Shown: positions 1-10,439 of the stretch, in pieces
Layout of the letters: each line of letters begins with the position of its first letter
Numbering within the stretch: the stretch's first letter is position 1
From: Cristatella mucedo
Taxonomy: Eukaryota > Bryozoa > Phylactolaemata > Cristatellidae
Direction: 5' to 3'
Assembly (NCBI GenBank): GCA_009760855.2
Contig: WPIO01000103.1
Span: forward strand, 938,501-1,002,500
DNA: 64,000 bases
Program-made: the position numbers and the translations under genes
Notes under the pieces: model-generated
What the model saw: only the letters and a program-made list of their open reading frames with translations
The model's database searches: none
Told to the model about the DNA's origin: nothing

Positions 1-360
1 TGGCAGCAAAGGTGTCCGCCACCGAGCGCAGGAGGAGAGTGGCAGCACCAGAAAACCACCCAGCCCACACGTCTGGAGCACTTGAATACATTATCCAGGG
101 GGTGGGGCAAGGGAAGAGCATTGGAAGCAGCACTAGCCAAGAAAGCACGAAGTGCACGAGCGCTGGGCAGAGTAGCGCGATGAATCACGCTCTCTCATTT
201 GGTGTTGGTGAAGCAGCGACGGTGCTGAGTGGCAGGTGGTGGCTGGGTGGGTGGCTGGCTGGCAGAGGTGTAGCCTTTTTCCCTTGAGGCTGGGCTTTGC
301 TGCTGTAGCCGTCAAAAACCACGGAGGGCTGGAAAGCCAGCGCTAGCACACGAGTTCAAT
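1..360. other. Unassigned sequence
   Basis: No gene or repeat family recognised. Short open frames here show no protein motif. Confidence 0.3.
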
Positions 361-426
361 AACAATAATAATACACTTGATAAAGCGCCCCCAGAGAACT
401 CAATCTCTTTCTAAGCGCTTTACAAC
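361..426 (-). mobile_element. LINE A 3'-end fragment
   Basis: On the minus strand this is the terminal hairpin (aagcgc...gcgctt flanking a 'gagttctc' core) plus the (ATT)n-type tail seen in every LINE A copy of the window. Only the last 65 bp are present, a very short 5'-truncated insertion. Confidence 0.75.
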
Positions 427-429
427 TCA

Positions 430-1444
430 ATGCTGACAGCTTGCTTCTCGCTCGTCTTTTCGGCTGAGCCGACACGCTTGCTGAGACACTGAGATGCCCA
501 GCAGCGCGATCTGTGGCAAGTACTGCACACGAGGAGCAGTGGGTCAAGGCCTCGGCGTCTAGCAGCGCTGGCCGGCCACGTGCTGCAGGAGCGCATCAAT
601 CGAGAGCAGGGCAGCGTGCAGTGCTTCCCCCTCCGCCCCGCCGCCGTCAAATGACCACCACCTATAGGGATGATCGCCTAGTCGGCCAAGCAGCCACAAC
701 GAGGCTCTTGCTGGCAGACCGTCCTTTCACCGAACCGACCGGCCCCCCCCCGAGATTAGCTGATGGCAGGCAGTATACCTAGTCAGCTTCGTTCGGAGCT
801 GCTGCCTGCCTGCACTGACAAAATCCTAAGGCATCCTACAGTGCCACGCCCCTTCTGCAACTCAATGTTGCCAATACGTTAGGCCACGTGTCTGAGTAGT
901 GTTGGTTGCGAACATCCATACACGTACCCAATGGAGCTGCTTCTTACTAAACGTTTGTACAGACACTCGGTGCTTTTGACAGATGTTCGGGTGAGAGAAT
1001 CGACTGACGGCAAAGGCTGAGTGCAGCATAAATTCCATCCTTTTAATAGGCACGATTGCTTTGGTGGGAAACGTACAGAGGACCCTCTCCCCTCCTCTCC
1101 CCCCCCCTAACGGGTGAGTACTGGTGAGTGTCTGGAAGCCACTGGCTCATCGATGACTGCCAAAAGTCTGGTGTAACTGGATCCAATTGCTTGGGCAGTT
1201 GAATTAAGTAACAGCCGGGAAGCCTATTACAGTCAGCAACGAGAGCAAACAAGCCCACGTACCATGACCTCTCCCAAGCAGCCCACGGCCATGACAGGCT
1301 TGAGGGTGGAGCACTCACTCTCGAATACGGCGTGCCCACCCACCAGCAGGCGATCGAAAGAATCTCCTGCATCTGTGGAAGAAAAATAGCAAAGAGGGTG
1401 GTTCGGATGCAGCTAGGCGGCAGCCTTCGGCTATATCATCGAGT

Positions 1445-1445
<1 letters not shown>
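430..1445. other. Unassigned sequence
   Basis: No repeat or gene recognised. Short homopolymer C runs occur near 740 and 1098. Confidence 0.3.
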
Positions 1446-1446
<1 letters not shown>

Positions 1447-1518
<72 letters not shown>

Positions 1519-1597
1519 CAATATAATATAATATATAATATATAAATATATATGTATGTATATATATATGTGTGTATATATATGTGTGTATATATAT
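1447..1597. repeat. (AT)n microsatellite and flanking TA-rich variant
   Basis: An uninterrupted AT dinucleotide run of about 65 bp is followed by degenerate TA/TG repeats up to the start of a SINE1 copy. Confidence 0.95.
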
Positions 1598-1735
1598 CCC
1601 CGAGTCTTAGCATAAGGCTAAGGTTCTAGCTCTACATGTTCCAGGTCGTGGGTTCGAGTCCTGTTGTAGGTGATCCTATTTTATTTACTGCCCACTTCGG
1701 GCGACTGCGACTCTTTCTAGGCGCTTCGAAAATGC
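1598..1735 (+). mobile_element. SINE1 copy, tRNA-derived
   Basis: A pol III B box (GGTTCGAGTCC) lies at 1651-1661 and an A-box-like TAGC...AAGG about 45 bp upstream, spacing typical of a tRNA gene. A non-tRNA body with 'gatcct...tgccc' follows, as in other SINE1 copies. The 3' part resembles a LINE A end. Confidence 0.6.
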
Positions 1736-1739
1736 TGTA

Positions 1740-2260
1740 GATGGCATAGGCGCAATGACACTGCTGCCCGGTCAGTCTCGGTCGATGACCAGCATCCACC
1801 GAACGAACATAAGCAGCAGTTGACGATCAGACTGATCCCTGCTGCTCGAATGCCCTGCATCGTCAGGCACATCGGCTGAAGAAAAAGGGGCGGGCCGGCG
1901 GGTTTCCCATGGCAGCGCTCCCCTTTCAGGAGGTGAAAGGTGGCCAGGGAGGTCTCGAGGCAAAGCAGGGGGAGGCCGAGGGGGGAGGAGGAGGACGTGA
2001 GAAAAAGAGAGAGGGGAAAGGTGTGCCTGCTTGCCGAACTGTCGAAATGGCTGCTTGCAGTCGAGCGCAGCACAGCATGACTCTATGCCTACTGCTCGGC
2101 TTCAACTGGCAGCCAGACAGCGTGGCACCTCCACAGGGCACATTCCTTGGTGACCTGCCATCTGCCGGCTGCTGCCAGCCCCCTTAATAAATGCACCCAG
2201 GTGGACAGTGCACCTGCCACTCTACCAGCCTCCTTCCCAAAAGCATACGACTAACATACA
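1740..2260. other. Unassigned sequence
   Basis: No recognisable gene. A 118-codon minus-strand open frame (1717-2073) overlaps it but has low-complexity composition and no motif. Confidence 0.3.
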
Positions 2261-2397
2261 TAATTGTAACAATGATAATACATAGCTAATAGTGAGAACT
2301 AAATCTCTTTATAGGTCTTTCATATTTCTTAGGCACTTGATACATTCTGCAAGGAAGCAGGTCAATTGATGAGTGACAGCCTGAAAAAAGGTCTGCT

Positions 2398-2520
2398 GAT
2401 TCAACAGCATCATTTATATAGCGGCAGAAGAGCCTTAATGGCTATCACCAGCGCTTTGAACCCATGACCCTGGGTCGCGAAGAGTGAGCACCTTCCTTAC
2501 CTCTGCGCTCAGGCACAGTG
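2398..2520 (-). mobile_element. SINE1 copy inside LINE A
   Basis: On the minus strand the tail (gccgctatataaatga...gttgaatc) and part of the tRNA-like head (gcgacccagggtcatgggttc) are present. The middle of the body is deleted. Confidence 0.65.
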
Positions 2521-3215
2521 TCAGCAGGAATGAAATAAGGGTATGTGGTCTGGGCAAATGCTGCGACAAACTGCTGGGTTTTGATTTCTTGTTTCTCAAT
2601 GTCGGCGAGTCAGGGGTCAGGTCGTGACGTCAGTCGAGTTTGAGTTACAGGCTTTAAGAGCATTCGAACTGAAGGCACAGCCTCTCAAAAAGATTTGAGA
2701 CTCGTTAGAGTCGCAGCTAGGCGACCGGAATCAGAGGAGCACTCAGGCACGAATTTGGGAAGTAGCTCCGACAGATACTGGGGCAAAGCTAAAGACCGAC
2801 GCGCGGAGGACCGCACAGTGAGCGACACAGAACCTTATACAGTCCATGTGCTGCTTGATGGGAAGCCAGTGCAGGTCAATGGGTCAATGGGCACAGTATG
2901 CTAGCTGCAAGCTTTTACGACTGACAAGTGTAGCTGCAGAGTTTTGCACCAACTGTAAGAACCTGATTGCATTGGCCCGAATACTTACGAGTCGTGAGCT
3001 ACGCAAGTCTAGACGGGATGTCATGCAGAGGCTCACGGACTAGCTGGCTGCCTCTGCATGCTCATCTAAGCAGGCTCAACTGTGTACCAATGTGTGCCAA
3101 TGTGTTAAGTAGCTTACAGTAGGCAGACCAGACTGCTGAGCTGGGGTGGTCGTCTGTGACATTCTGGAACAGGACACCTGGATTCCATCCAGAGGCTTCA
3201 GGAGATATGCAGGCC

Positions 3216-3255
3216 AAGTCCCAATTTTGAGAGTTAAGTCCCAATTTTGAGAGTT
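3216..3255. repeat. 20-bp perfect tandem duplication
   Basis: The unit aagtcccaattttgagagtt occurs twice head to tail within the LINE A copy. Confidence 0.9.
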
Positions 3256-3411
3256 ATGCTTTCTGGTTTCTGAACAGTATTCGGTTGCCAATAACTATAA
3301 AGTCGGCGTTGTAGTAACTAAATTTAAGAAAATATGCTGCAAAGCAAGTGTGAATGTCAAGAATGCACGCTGCACGAGAGCCGAGAGAGTCAAACATGCT
3401 AGAAAGCGTGA

Positions 3412-3580
3412 CCTTGGGTCTTAGAGACAAGGGTCAAGATGTTCGAGCACCACGACTTAGGTCGTTCGGGTTTGAGTCCTGCCTGCAGCAGGCAATCCTA
3501 ATGCGCCCTCGGCAAGCAGCGGTGACATAGCCGCTGCGGTTCTTCTGCGGCTACATACATGAGGCTATTTGATCAGCAGA
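3412..3580 (+). mobile_element. SINE1 copy inside LINE A
   Basis: The B box GGTTTGAGTCC is at 3469-3479, followed by the SINE1 body (gcaggcaatcct) and tail (ttcttctgcggctacatacatgaggc). LINE A sequence continues on both sides. Confidence 0.75.
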
Positions 3581-3939
3581 CCTTCACTGTAAGGAGTGAT
3601 CGAAGCACAGGTACCGGTGCCTCCATCAGGGCAAACATGGGAAGCCTATATTGTGTGTGTGCTAAGCGATGACATCGACAAATGGTGACAAGAAGTGGAC
3701 CTAGAACAGATCCCTGTGGTGCTACATACTTTAATGGCTCCCACGGTGACTAATGCCTGTCGACATCGATGCTCTGAAATCTCCAACAGAGATAGGCCTA
3801 CACCTTTGCAGTGAAGAACCGGTGATGAGCAATGAAAGATGACTGGCTCTCTAGTAAGGCTTGGCGATCAACGTTATCAAACGCTGCCGTCAGATCGAGC
3901 ACATCGAGCATAATGGAGGCTGCTAAGAGAGGACGGACG

Positions 3940-5100
3940 ACCTCGACTGCTGGCATTTTGCCGGCTGCAGCCACTGCAGCCATGCTTGCACGCTGAGAGG
4001 GCATCCCAAGGGACCAAGCAAGCAAGCCCAGCCAAGCTCAGTCTGTGCTGCAGCTACTGTCAGCTGGGGCGAGAGCCAGCCAAGGCCAGCAGCAGCTGCA
4101 GTACTGATTAAGGTCCAGCATCCATTCGGGCAGCCAAACAATCACATGGACACCTCCTACATTGATAACGACCCTTGCAACAACAGCAAAAAAGAGATGA
4201 AAGCTGCTGGTCCCACCGGAGGGTCTGGCCAATTTGGCCACTAGCCAAAGTTGCACACACACAGCTAGCCGAAGGCCACACCGTGGCACCAGGGCACGCA
4301 CGTCGGCACCAGGCATGCTTCCCTATCGACCTGAATACCACTCGATTTCGGCCATGATCTTGCACACGTCGACTGAGTGGTGGGAGGAAAGAGGTGGGGG
4401 TGGCTGCCTCGCTCGGCAGCAAAGCAGCTGACAGTGAAATCCCACGGCGTAGCAACACCTTGGCAGCACGAAGTCGTCGACAAGCCTGCACAAGCCTGCG
4501 GCCTGCATAACGAGGGCAACAACTGGATGGAGTAAGGTAGGACTTGTAATGTAGGACTTCGGCGCCTGCTGGCAGCCTTCAAGATGACTTGTCAGAGAGG
4601 AACAATAAGGCGTAGCAAGAAGTCGTCTCTTTGGCCCACCTACACTGTGCGGCTTAGAGACTAATGCAGCCTGCAGCCCAAAGCAGGGTCCCCGGCGACA
4701 GCTGATGCTTAAGGATGCGAGCCTACATGTAAGCTGTCGAGCCGTAAGCTGTCGAGCTACGGCTCGGCGAAGAACGGTGGAAGAGGAGCGTCTCTTTTTC
4801 AATTAATGCACGCGACTAGCCCTGCTGTCGACTTTTCCGGTCGTCGTGCTGCGAACGTTTCGCCGAGTTGTCGAACCTGCTCGAGTGCTGGTGGCAATAT
4901 ATCGCCACGAAGGCCAACGGGGACAGCCGTAGCTGGCCAATTAACATTCAGACACACAGGCAAGTGCAAGTCAAGTCTGGGCTTCATCAATCAGCTGTTG
5001 ATGTTGCTGCATTCAAAGACAAGCCGGTCCTTGCATGCTCACGGCCAAAGACACTCTAAGCGTGGACGGTAGTACCGTCTACCCGTAGAGTAACAGCTTA
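3940..5100. other. Unassigned sequence left of the SH3BP5-like gene
   Basis: No exon recognised. If the SH3BP5-like gene continues to the left, this is its intron 2. Several minus-strand open frames of 90-160 codons (for example 4323-4802) have no recognisable motif. Confidence 0.3.
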
Positions 5101-5116
5101 TCGTTGAGTATCAAGG

Positions 5117-5159
5117 GCAGCTCTCGGGCACTACCGCGACGGCAGTGCCCGAGAGCTGC
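5117..5159. repeat. Inverted repeat, 16-bp perfect arms
   Basis: The arm gcagctctcgggcact at 5117-5132 is exactly complementary to 5144-5159, with an 11-nt spacer. It is GC-rich and would form a stable hairpin in intron 2 of the SH3BP5-like gene. Confidence 0.9.
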
Positions 5160-5300
5160 TGCAGACAGACGGAAAGGAAGCCGAGCAGGGTTCGGCCCGA
5201 TGCCGCCCGTCGGTTGCACGGCCGACGGCGGCATCGAGGCTGCACGGCCGGCCAAAGAGGGATAGCCGGAGCCGCGGTCGCGCGACCCTCTTGGACTTAC

Positions 5301-5363
5301 GTCGATCTCCTTCTCCAGTTTGTTGATCTCGTCGGAGGCAATGTTCAGTCGCTCGAGTTCGAC
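5301..5363 (-). CDS. SH3BP5: SH3BP5-like protein, exon 2 (partial gene)
   Basis: SH3BP5-family proteins are coiled-coil guanine nucleotide exchange factors for Rab11. This 63-nt exon encodes 21 residues with the motifs ELERLN and EINKLE, matching the first coiled-coil segment that follows the DPRIQ motif in the family. Read on the minus strand, the acceptor is a pyrimidine-rich stretch ending in cttcgcag and the donor is a consensus GAC|gtaagt. It joins exon 1 in phase 0 to give DPRIQ-VELERLN, the same order as in vertebrate SH3BP5. Later exons, with the rest of the coiled coil, must lie to the left of the window. Homology is recognised from motif order; the exon structure is inferred. Confidence 0.75.
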
Positions 5364-5398
5364 CTGCGAAGGAGGACGGAGCGGGCCACTTCGATCGT

Positions 5399-5442
5399 GT
5401 GTGTGAGCGAGAGAGGGAGAGATGGAGAGGGCGAGAGAGGGC

Positions 5443-5522
<80 letters not shown>
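5399..5522. repeat. (GA)n microsatellite in intron 1 of the SH3BP5-like gene
   Basis: Interrupted GAGAGAGGGC units lead into a pure GA run of about 70 bp. Long open frames of Arg-Glu or Leu-Ser here are artefacts of the repeat. Confidence 0.95.
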
Positions 5523-5524
<2 letters not shown>

Positions 5525-5907
5525 CAGCCAAGACGCGCTCGCGAACGCGGCTGCGGAGCCGGTCGACGGCCCATGCGCGCGCCGGCCGCCGCGAGGCCCC
5601 ACCCACACGTCTACCCTCTGCAAGCGACCACTGCACGCAGAAGCCAAGCGAGACGCGTGGGAAAGGCAGCTCCACCGCAGCCTCAGGCTGCGAGGACGCG
5701 CTGCCGCTGGGTGCCTAGGCGCCCCGAGGACTGGGCTTCCCGCCGGCTAGCTGTAGGCAGAAGCGCGGCTGCGGGCCGGCGCAAGCTCTCGCTCTCTCTC
5801 TCTCTCGAGCAGCTCGAGACAGCTAGCGCCGAAGTGGCAACGGAGGCCAGGCAGCACAGCTGGAGAGGCGGCGGCGGCGGCCCGCGCGCGCTCGCTCGCT
5901 CTCTCGC

Positions 5908-5985
5908 CTGTATCCTCGGGTCGAGCCCCTCGTTGAAATCCTCCGTGGCGGACGCCGACGTCCGCCCGACCAAACCGTCCGCCAT
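5908..5985 (-). CDS. SH3BP5: SH3BP5-like protein, exon 1 with start codon
   Basis: The first coding exon of the Rab11-GEF-like gene. The start is chosen at 5985 because the context is ACCATGG, a strong eukaryotic initiation context, and no upstream in-frame ATG was seen before a stop. It encodes 26 residues ending in the family motif EGLDPRIQ, preceded by an acidic stretch (ATEDFNEG) as is usual N-terminal to the coiled coil. The exon ends CAG|gcgaga, so intron 1 (544 bp) would use a GC donor with the cttcgcag acceptor. A cryptic alternative GT donor is not excluded. The exon lies in a GC- and CpG-rich stretch (about 5.5-6.5 kb) that probably includes the promoter and 5' UTR. No TATA box was identified. 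Confidence 0.7.
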
Positions 5986-6578
5986 GGTCGCTACTCGAGC
6001 GGCGCAGCGTCAGAGCGCGTCGGGCGAACAAGCGACCGCGTCGCCCGCGAACCGAGTGCCGAAAGGAAAGGACGATAGATAGCTCAAAGAGGTCGGCCAC
6101 CCCCAGCGGGCGGATCATAGGTCGGCGGCCGTGACCGGCCACCGACGCCGCTACTTGGTCGATTCAGCGTCGTATATCTATGATTCGCTCAGCGCCTGAC
6201 GACGGCTCCTCGCCGCGGTCGTGATGCGCTCAAGCTACGCTGCGGATACATTACAAAAATTAGAAAATATTATAATTTAAGGGACTATTCTGCCTGAAGA
6301 GAGCGTTCTTAGGTGCAGCGACCCAGTGTCTCTGCACTCGGCCCGCCCACTCGCCCTCGGCGGGTAAGACGCCAACACGACCGCCTCGACCGGACGCCTG
6401 CGACAGCCGCTGCGGCGGCGGGCGTGGGTCCTCGGTGCCTCCCGTACGCGACATTTGCCGCTAAGCATTGAGGCTCTGCACAAATTGCGCTGGAATCGGT
6501 GCGTCGCGTCAGCTCCAGCTGGCTGCCTGCGTCGGCGGACGACATACGGACGCAGTCCAGTCGTGCCGCCGCCAGTTG

Positions 6579-6597
6579 CTCTCTCTCTCTCTCTCTC

Positions 6598-6680
<83 letters not shown>
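6579..6680. repeat. (CT)n microsatellite
   Basis: About 100 bp of CT repeat with one CA interruption at 6599, upstream of the SH3BP5-like start. Confidence 0.95.
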
Positions 6681-6839
6681 AGTGGCCGGACGACCGGTCA
6701 AAGACGAATCTCTGCGAATGCACCAGCCGCCGCCCGGCGCCGGCCAAAAAAAATGCGCTGCACCTCGATAGCGATACTCGGATTGCTAGCTGTCGGCCCA
6801 CGGCTAGGTTGCTTAGCAGCGAACTCGCGGCGTGTCAGT

Positions 6840-7310
6840 ATGCGGTTAGTGACGTCGCGTCTAGATAGATTACTGCAATTCCCTTTGTGCGAGAATCCCA
6901 GCCCGTACCCTTAATCGTCACCGCTTCTATCTGAGCTTCTCCGGCTCCCTATCAAGCGTCGAATCTACTTCAAGATCATTTCTCTGGCTTACAGGTCGCT
7001 TCCCTATGCGACCTCTTTGCTCCTCCAACGTGCTCTCGCACGACGCGTTCTTCTCGGCGTTCATCCGTCTCGCCGTACCTCGCACTAAATTGAAATGCAT
7101 TTTTGCGATCGCGCCTTCAATTCATATGCAACGAAAGACTGGATGGAAATCATTCCGGTTTCTGCCGCCATGCGCTACGAATTCGCATCCTTTAAAGCGT
7201 CAGCTTCTGATGAATCTGTTCCGCTCAGCTTTCCATGCGCCGCAGTGAACTTGTCTTTTTGTTCCATTGCTCACCTGTACGCGATTCAGAGCCTGTAAAT
7301 AACCGGCGAT
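6840..7310 (+). mobile_element. Old, degenerate LINE C-terminal region
   Basis: Plus-strand frames contain, in order and with frameshifts, TSRLDRLLQ, SELLRLPIKRRIYFKIISLAYRS and FCDRAFNSYATKDW. These correspond to the TSRLDFCNS, LHWLPVKQRIDFKVLSLTFRS and FGDRAFSSYAPKAW blocks at the C-terminus of LINE A. It is much more diverged than any other copy here and may be a separate L2/CR1-like family. No catalytic RT core remains. Confidence 0.6.
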
Positions 7311-7360
7311 TCTAATAAAGGTCGGCGGCCCGACGAGAAGTGTCTTCTTCTTCTCTGGGT

Positions 7361-7515
7361 GCTGTAGCATGACAGCCTAAGCACGACGCCTGCCTTCTTT
7401 TTCCTAAGCACCATACCGAGCATGGCATCGATCTACGGTTATTTATTCTCTGTTGCAGCGAGTTGAACAGCTCCAGGATAAATATCTAGTTCTCTAAAGA
7501 CGCTGTGCAAACGAC
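7361..7515 (+). mobile_element. Degenerate SINE2 copy
   Basis: The tail (ctccaggataaatatctagttctctaaagacgctgtgcaaa) aligns with the SINE2 tails at 13.9 and 54.4 kb. The tRNA-like head is not convincing in this copy. Confidence 0.4.
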
Positions 7516-7519
7516 CTGC

Positions 7520-9050
7520 TATTACTCTTAATTATTATTATCTTTACTATTACTATCAGTGCAGCCTGATGCCACGCTACGTTCAAGATGATCCTCTCCA
7601 AGCCAGCAACCTGCCTCCCTTCGGACCGGCCGTTGCACTGCTGCACGTTGGTGGATACCGTACTCGGGGCCGCTTACTTGAACCTCTAGCCAATACAAAT
7701 AAACGTATGTGGTCAGCTGATTAAGCAGCCTCATTCATACGCAGACGCGGCAGAGGAGCTCGCTAGCGGCCGTCACTCAAGCGTGCAGGTAGCAATACGC
7801 GGTAGTCTGCTGCTGAACGCAGCTTCGAGCATCAGCAGCGGAGTCCTGTCGCACTTGCAGGGCTTCTCCGCTGCCAACTACCGGTGCCGCCGGCCTCCCT
7901 CCTCCGCAACCGTTTCCCCGGCTTTCAGAAAGTCCGATAGCCGAAGCCGTCACTGGCCTGCCGTGCTCGGGAATTCCGTCCCTCAGTAGGCGCCCGCACG
8001 CAGCTTCTTCTTCGTGCGGTCACTTTACGCATTTTTAGCATCAAAATAGAATAAAAGAATCAAGTCTCTCTTTTTCTATATATACGTAAATATAAAATAT
8101 ATATAAATAAATAAATATATATATATATATATCTCTATAATGAAGCAAAATGAGCGAAGCCTAAGCGACTAAGAGGGACGCTTAGAGCGAAAGTTTCCGC
8201 CTGCGGCCAAAGACTCGCTCGTGCCAAGCGCGCGGGCGGGCGGTCACTGCCTTGGCGGGAAAATCGCGTCACTTGGCCACTTGTTCGAAGCGACTCTGCT
8301 CGACCCGGCAATCGAAGTCGAGAAGCGAGTCAACGAAGTTCGCGTTGCCGCTGAAGCCGACGAAGTCACTGCAGCCAGTGGATTGCTCCGAAAAGCGCCA
8401 TCAACCGTCGAAATAGCTCGTATCACGAAACGCCCGCAGAAGCGCGACGGCGGCATTACGACGCGGCCGCGGCGGCCACGAGGGCCTCGGCGGTGTATTT
8501 TGAACACTCTATCTACGATAGCATTCTCGCAAAATACCGTCAGCACTCGGCCGGCGGGCAATCTCTATTCTCGCGCTGTCTGCATCGTACGCGCACGTCC
8601 GCTGCGGGATGTTGCGATCCCCATCGAATCGTCTCGGGCCGCCAATCCGATGCATCGAAGCAGCCGTCAGAAGACAGCCATCGTGCAGCTGCAGCGCTAA
8701 AGAGCCATGCCGAATACGTAGGCGCAGCGGTCACTGCTTCACTGCATCGTCATGCGGCTCTGGATCTCGGTTTAAGTCGCTCGCGTGCGAGACGCACACA
8801 GCGCCGCCAACCGAGTGAGCGATGGCCAAAAGGCACCGTAGTAGCGCGCCGACCCTGGGCGGCCGTACGCAGCCGCGGCGGATTGCAACCTCCTGAGAAA
8901 ACATCGCTCAACGCTCAGAGCTCCTTGGAATGCTCGGGTAGCTCGGGTGGCCGACTCGCGACGCATGCCGGTAACGCTCGAACCTTGTATCGCTGCTAGC
9001 AACTTGTAAGTGCAGCACCAGTGGAATGTTCTGGAAGCCACGAAGCCCAC
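7520..9050. other. Unassigned GC-rich sequence
   Basis: CpG-rich DNA with overlapping plus-strand open frames of 159 and 168 codons (8221-8700 and 8493-8999). Their Arg/Ser/Ala-rich composition is expected from GC-rich DNA and no motif is visible. An AT-rich microsatellite lies at 8074-8132. Confidence 0.3.
8074..8132. repeat. AT-rich simple repeat
   Basis: Tandem TA and AAAT units over about 60 bp. Confidence 0.85.
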
Positions 9051-9079
9051 GTGGTTATTGCGCATTAGCGTTTTCTGTG

Positions 9080-9475
9080 GCGCACTCGAAGCCTAAGCGG
9101 CTTTCGGTACACGCGCCGTATCCAACAGACTTTATTTTTCGTAAAAAAAAATTGGGAAGCGTAGCTGAGTCGGGAGAGCAGTTGCGATAATAAGAAGCAA
9201 GAAAGTAGCAACTCGGGATTGCTGAAAAGGATGTGCAACAATCGGCAGCAGGGCAGTAGATTTCGTTGCTTAAGAATTGTTTGAGTTCCACAGACCTGCA
9301 GAGAAAAAGCTCCTGACATCAACGGTCTTTATGAGTAGAAACGGAACAGCTAATTTATTGTCCATTGAGAAACTGAGGGCACGAGGAGGCTGAAACTAGT
9401 GCTACAGTTCAGCTAGGTATGGAGAAGCCAAGCCGTGGCCGGCCTTGTGGGTCTGCGCAACAACTTTACTCTGCA
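9080..9475 (-). mobile_element. LINE B 3' fragment
   Basis: Closely resembles the LINE B copies at 34.5-34.95 kb and 18.9-19.4 kb. Shared blocks include agctgagtcgggagagca, caacggtctttatgag and gggcacgaggaggctgaaac. Only the region downstream of the RT core is present, with frameshifts. Confidence 0.8.
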
Positions 9476-9541
9476 AAATGCATGCAGGTGTGCCAACGGT
9501 AACGGAGCAAGGTAGCAGCGATAAACGCCCATGACTTTAAC

Positions 9542-9892
9542 CTAACACGTCCGTAGGCGTCGGGCATCGGCCACGGCTTGCAACAATTCTCGCATTCGGC
9601 GATAAGTGTACCACTTAACTACCGTCTGGAGCTTTTCCGCCTGGCTCAAAACTTGTTGCACAACTGTCTTGCTATTATACGACTTCGGGTTTATATGACC
9701 TAGACGCACATTATCGCATAAACGGCAGTCAGCCGTTACTGAAGAACCCTTATAATTCAGTGAAACAATATTTTGGGAATCGCCGTCTGGTTGATCTAGC
9801 ACGGCGCCGTTGACGTCTAGGCTGACGGAAGCGCTCCGAATTGCTTTCGTGCCTCGAAACAGTCGGCGCACATGCCTGCATTGGCGCTGCAC
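9542..9892 (-). CDS. Open frame of unknown function, low support
   Basis: A 116-codon minus-strand frame with non-repetitive, balanced composition (for example NGAVLDQPDGDSQNIVSLN and CRLCDNVRLGHI). I do not recognise it. No splice sites or partner exons could be assigned. It could be a decayed transposon ORF or chance. It lies between a LINE B fragment and unannotated DNA. Confidence 0.2.
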   Translation of the reverse strand: MQRQCRHVRRLFRGTKAIRSASVSLDVNGAVLDQPDGDSQNIVSLNYKGSSVTADCRLCDNVRLGHINPKSYNSKTVVQQVLSQAEKLQTVVKWYTYRRMRELLQAVADARRLRTC

Positions 9893-10370
9893 CTACATGT
9901 CGCTGGCTGTCATTCCAAGGCTCAGAGCGTCACCGGTATTTGAAGCGTGTCGGCTGGGACAAGCATCGCTTAGAACGAACGCCGTGTTAGCGGCCTAGTT
10001 CTGCCCAAATCTGGAAGCCGATACTCCCCGTTAGTAGCGCGTTTACCTAGTCCGTCCGCTCCGTATTTCACAACTTTTCCCCTACCAGTGAGCACTGTGG
10101 CAAAGCGATCCATACTCGCACTGGTACTGTCAATCGTGACGATTGACGATGACGATTGATCGATGATTGACGATTGTCAATCGCGTCTTACGAGTCGCCG
10201 TCGCACAAGCCTCTTGTGCTCCAAAGCTCGATTGCGCTCCATCCCGAGTAGAGAACTTATTTCGCTCGTCCCTTCCTTTCTACAGCTTCTCCGGCGCAGC
10301 TACTTTGGACATCTGCTCTGCGCGTTGAAAGAGAGGCGAGCGAAATGCAGCGCCATCTCACTGGAGCTCT

Positions 10371-10437
10371 ATCGTACTCCGAGAGGCAGGCGGCAGTACG
10401 CTGAGTACGCTGAGCCGCCCGCCTCTCGGAGTACGAT
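10371..10437. repeat. Inverted repeat, 24-bp arms
   Basis: Arms 10371-10394 and 10414-10437 pair at 23 of 24 positions (core atcgtactccgagaggc). The 19-nt loop contains a tandem gtacgctga duplication. Confidence 0.9.
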
Positions 10438-10439
10438 CA

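Larger units (their letters stand above)
2262..3935 (-). mobile_element. LINE A copy interrupted by two SINE1 insertions
   Basis: A degenerate minus-strand L2/CR1-like element. Its 3' end is near 2262-2375, the C-terminal region near 2560-3300, and the reverse transcriptase block encoding DLTAAFDNVDRQ near 3840-3910. Order and orientation match the better copy at 31435-33560. It is broken by a minus-strand SINE1 (2398-2520) and a plus-strand SINE1 (3412-3580), so both SINEs are younger. Frames are destroyed by stops and indels. A perfect 20-bp tandem repeat lies at 3216-3255. Confidence 0.75.

Noticed and set aside
5399-5720. Long Arg-Glu / Leu-Ser open frames over (GA)n tracts here and at 6.6, 14.6, 48.6, 57.4, 60.5, 61.0 and 63.9 kb
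   Set aside because: Dinucleotide repeats leave all frames open. There is no independent coding evidence.
8221-8999. 159- and 168-codon overlapping frames as a gene
   Set aside because: GC-rich DNA produces long chance frames. Overlapping frames on both strands, Arg/Ser/Ala-rich composition and no motifs.
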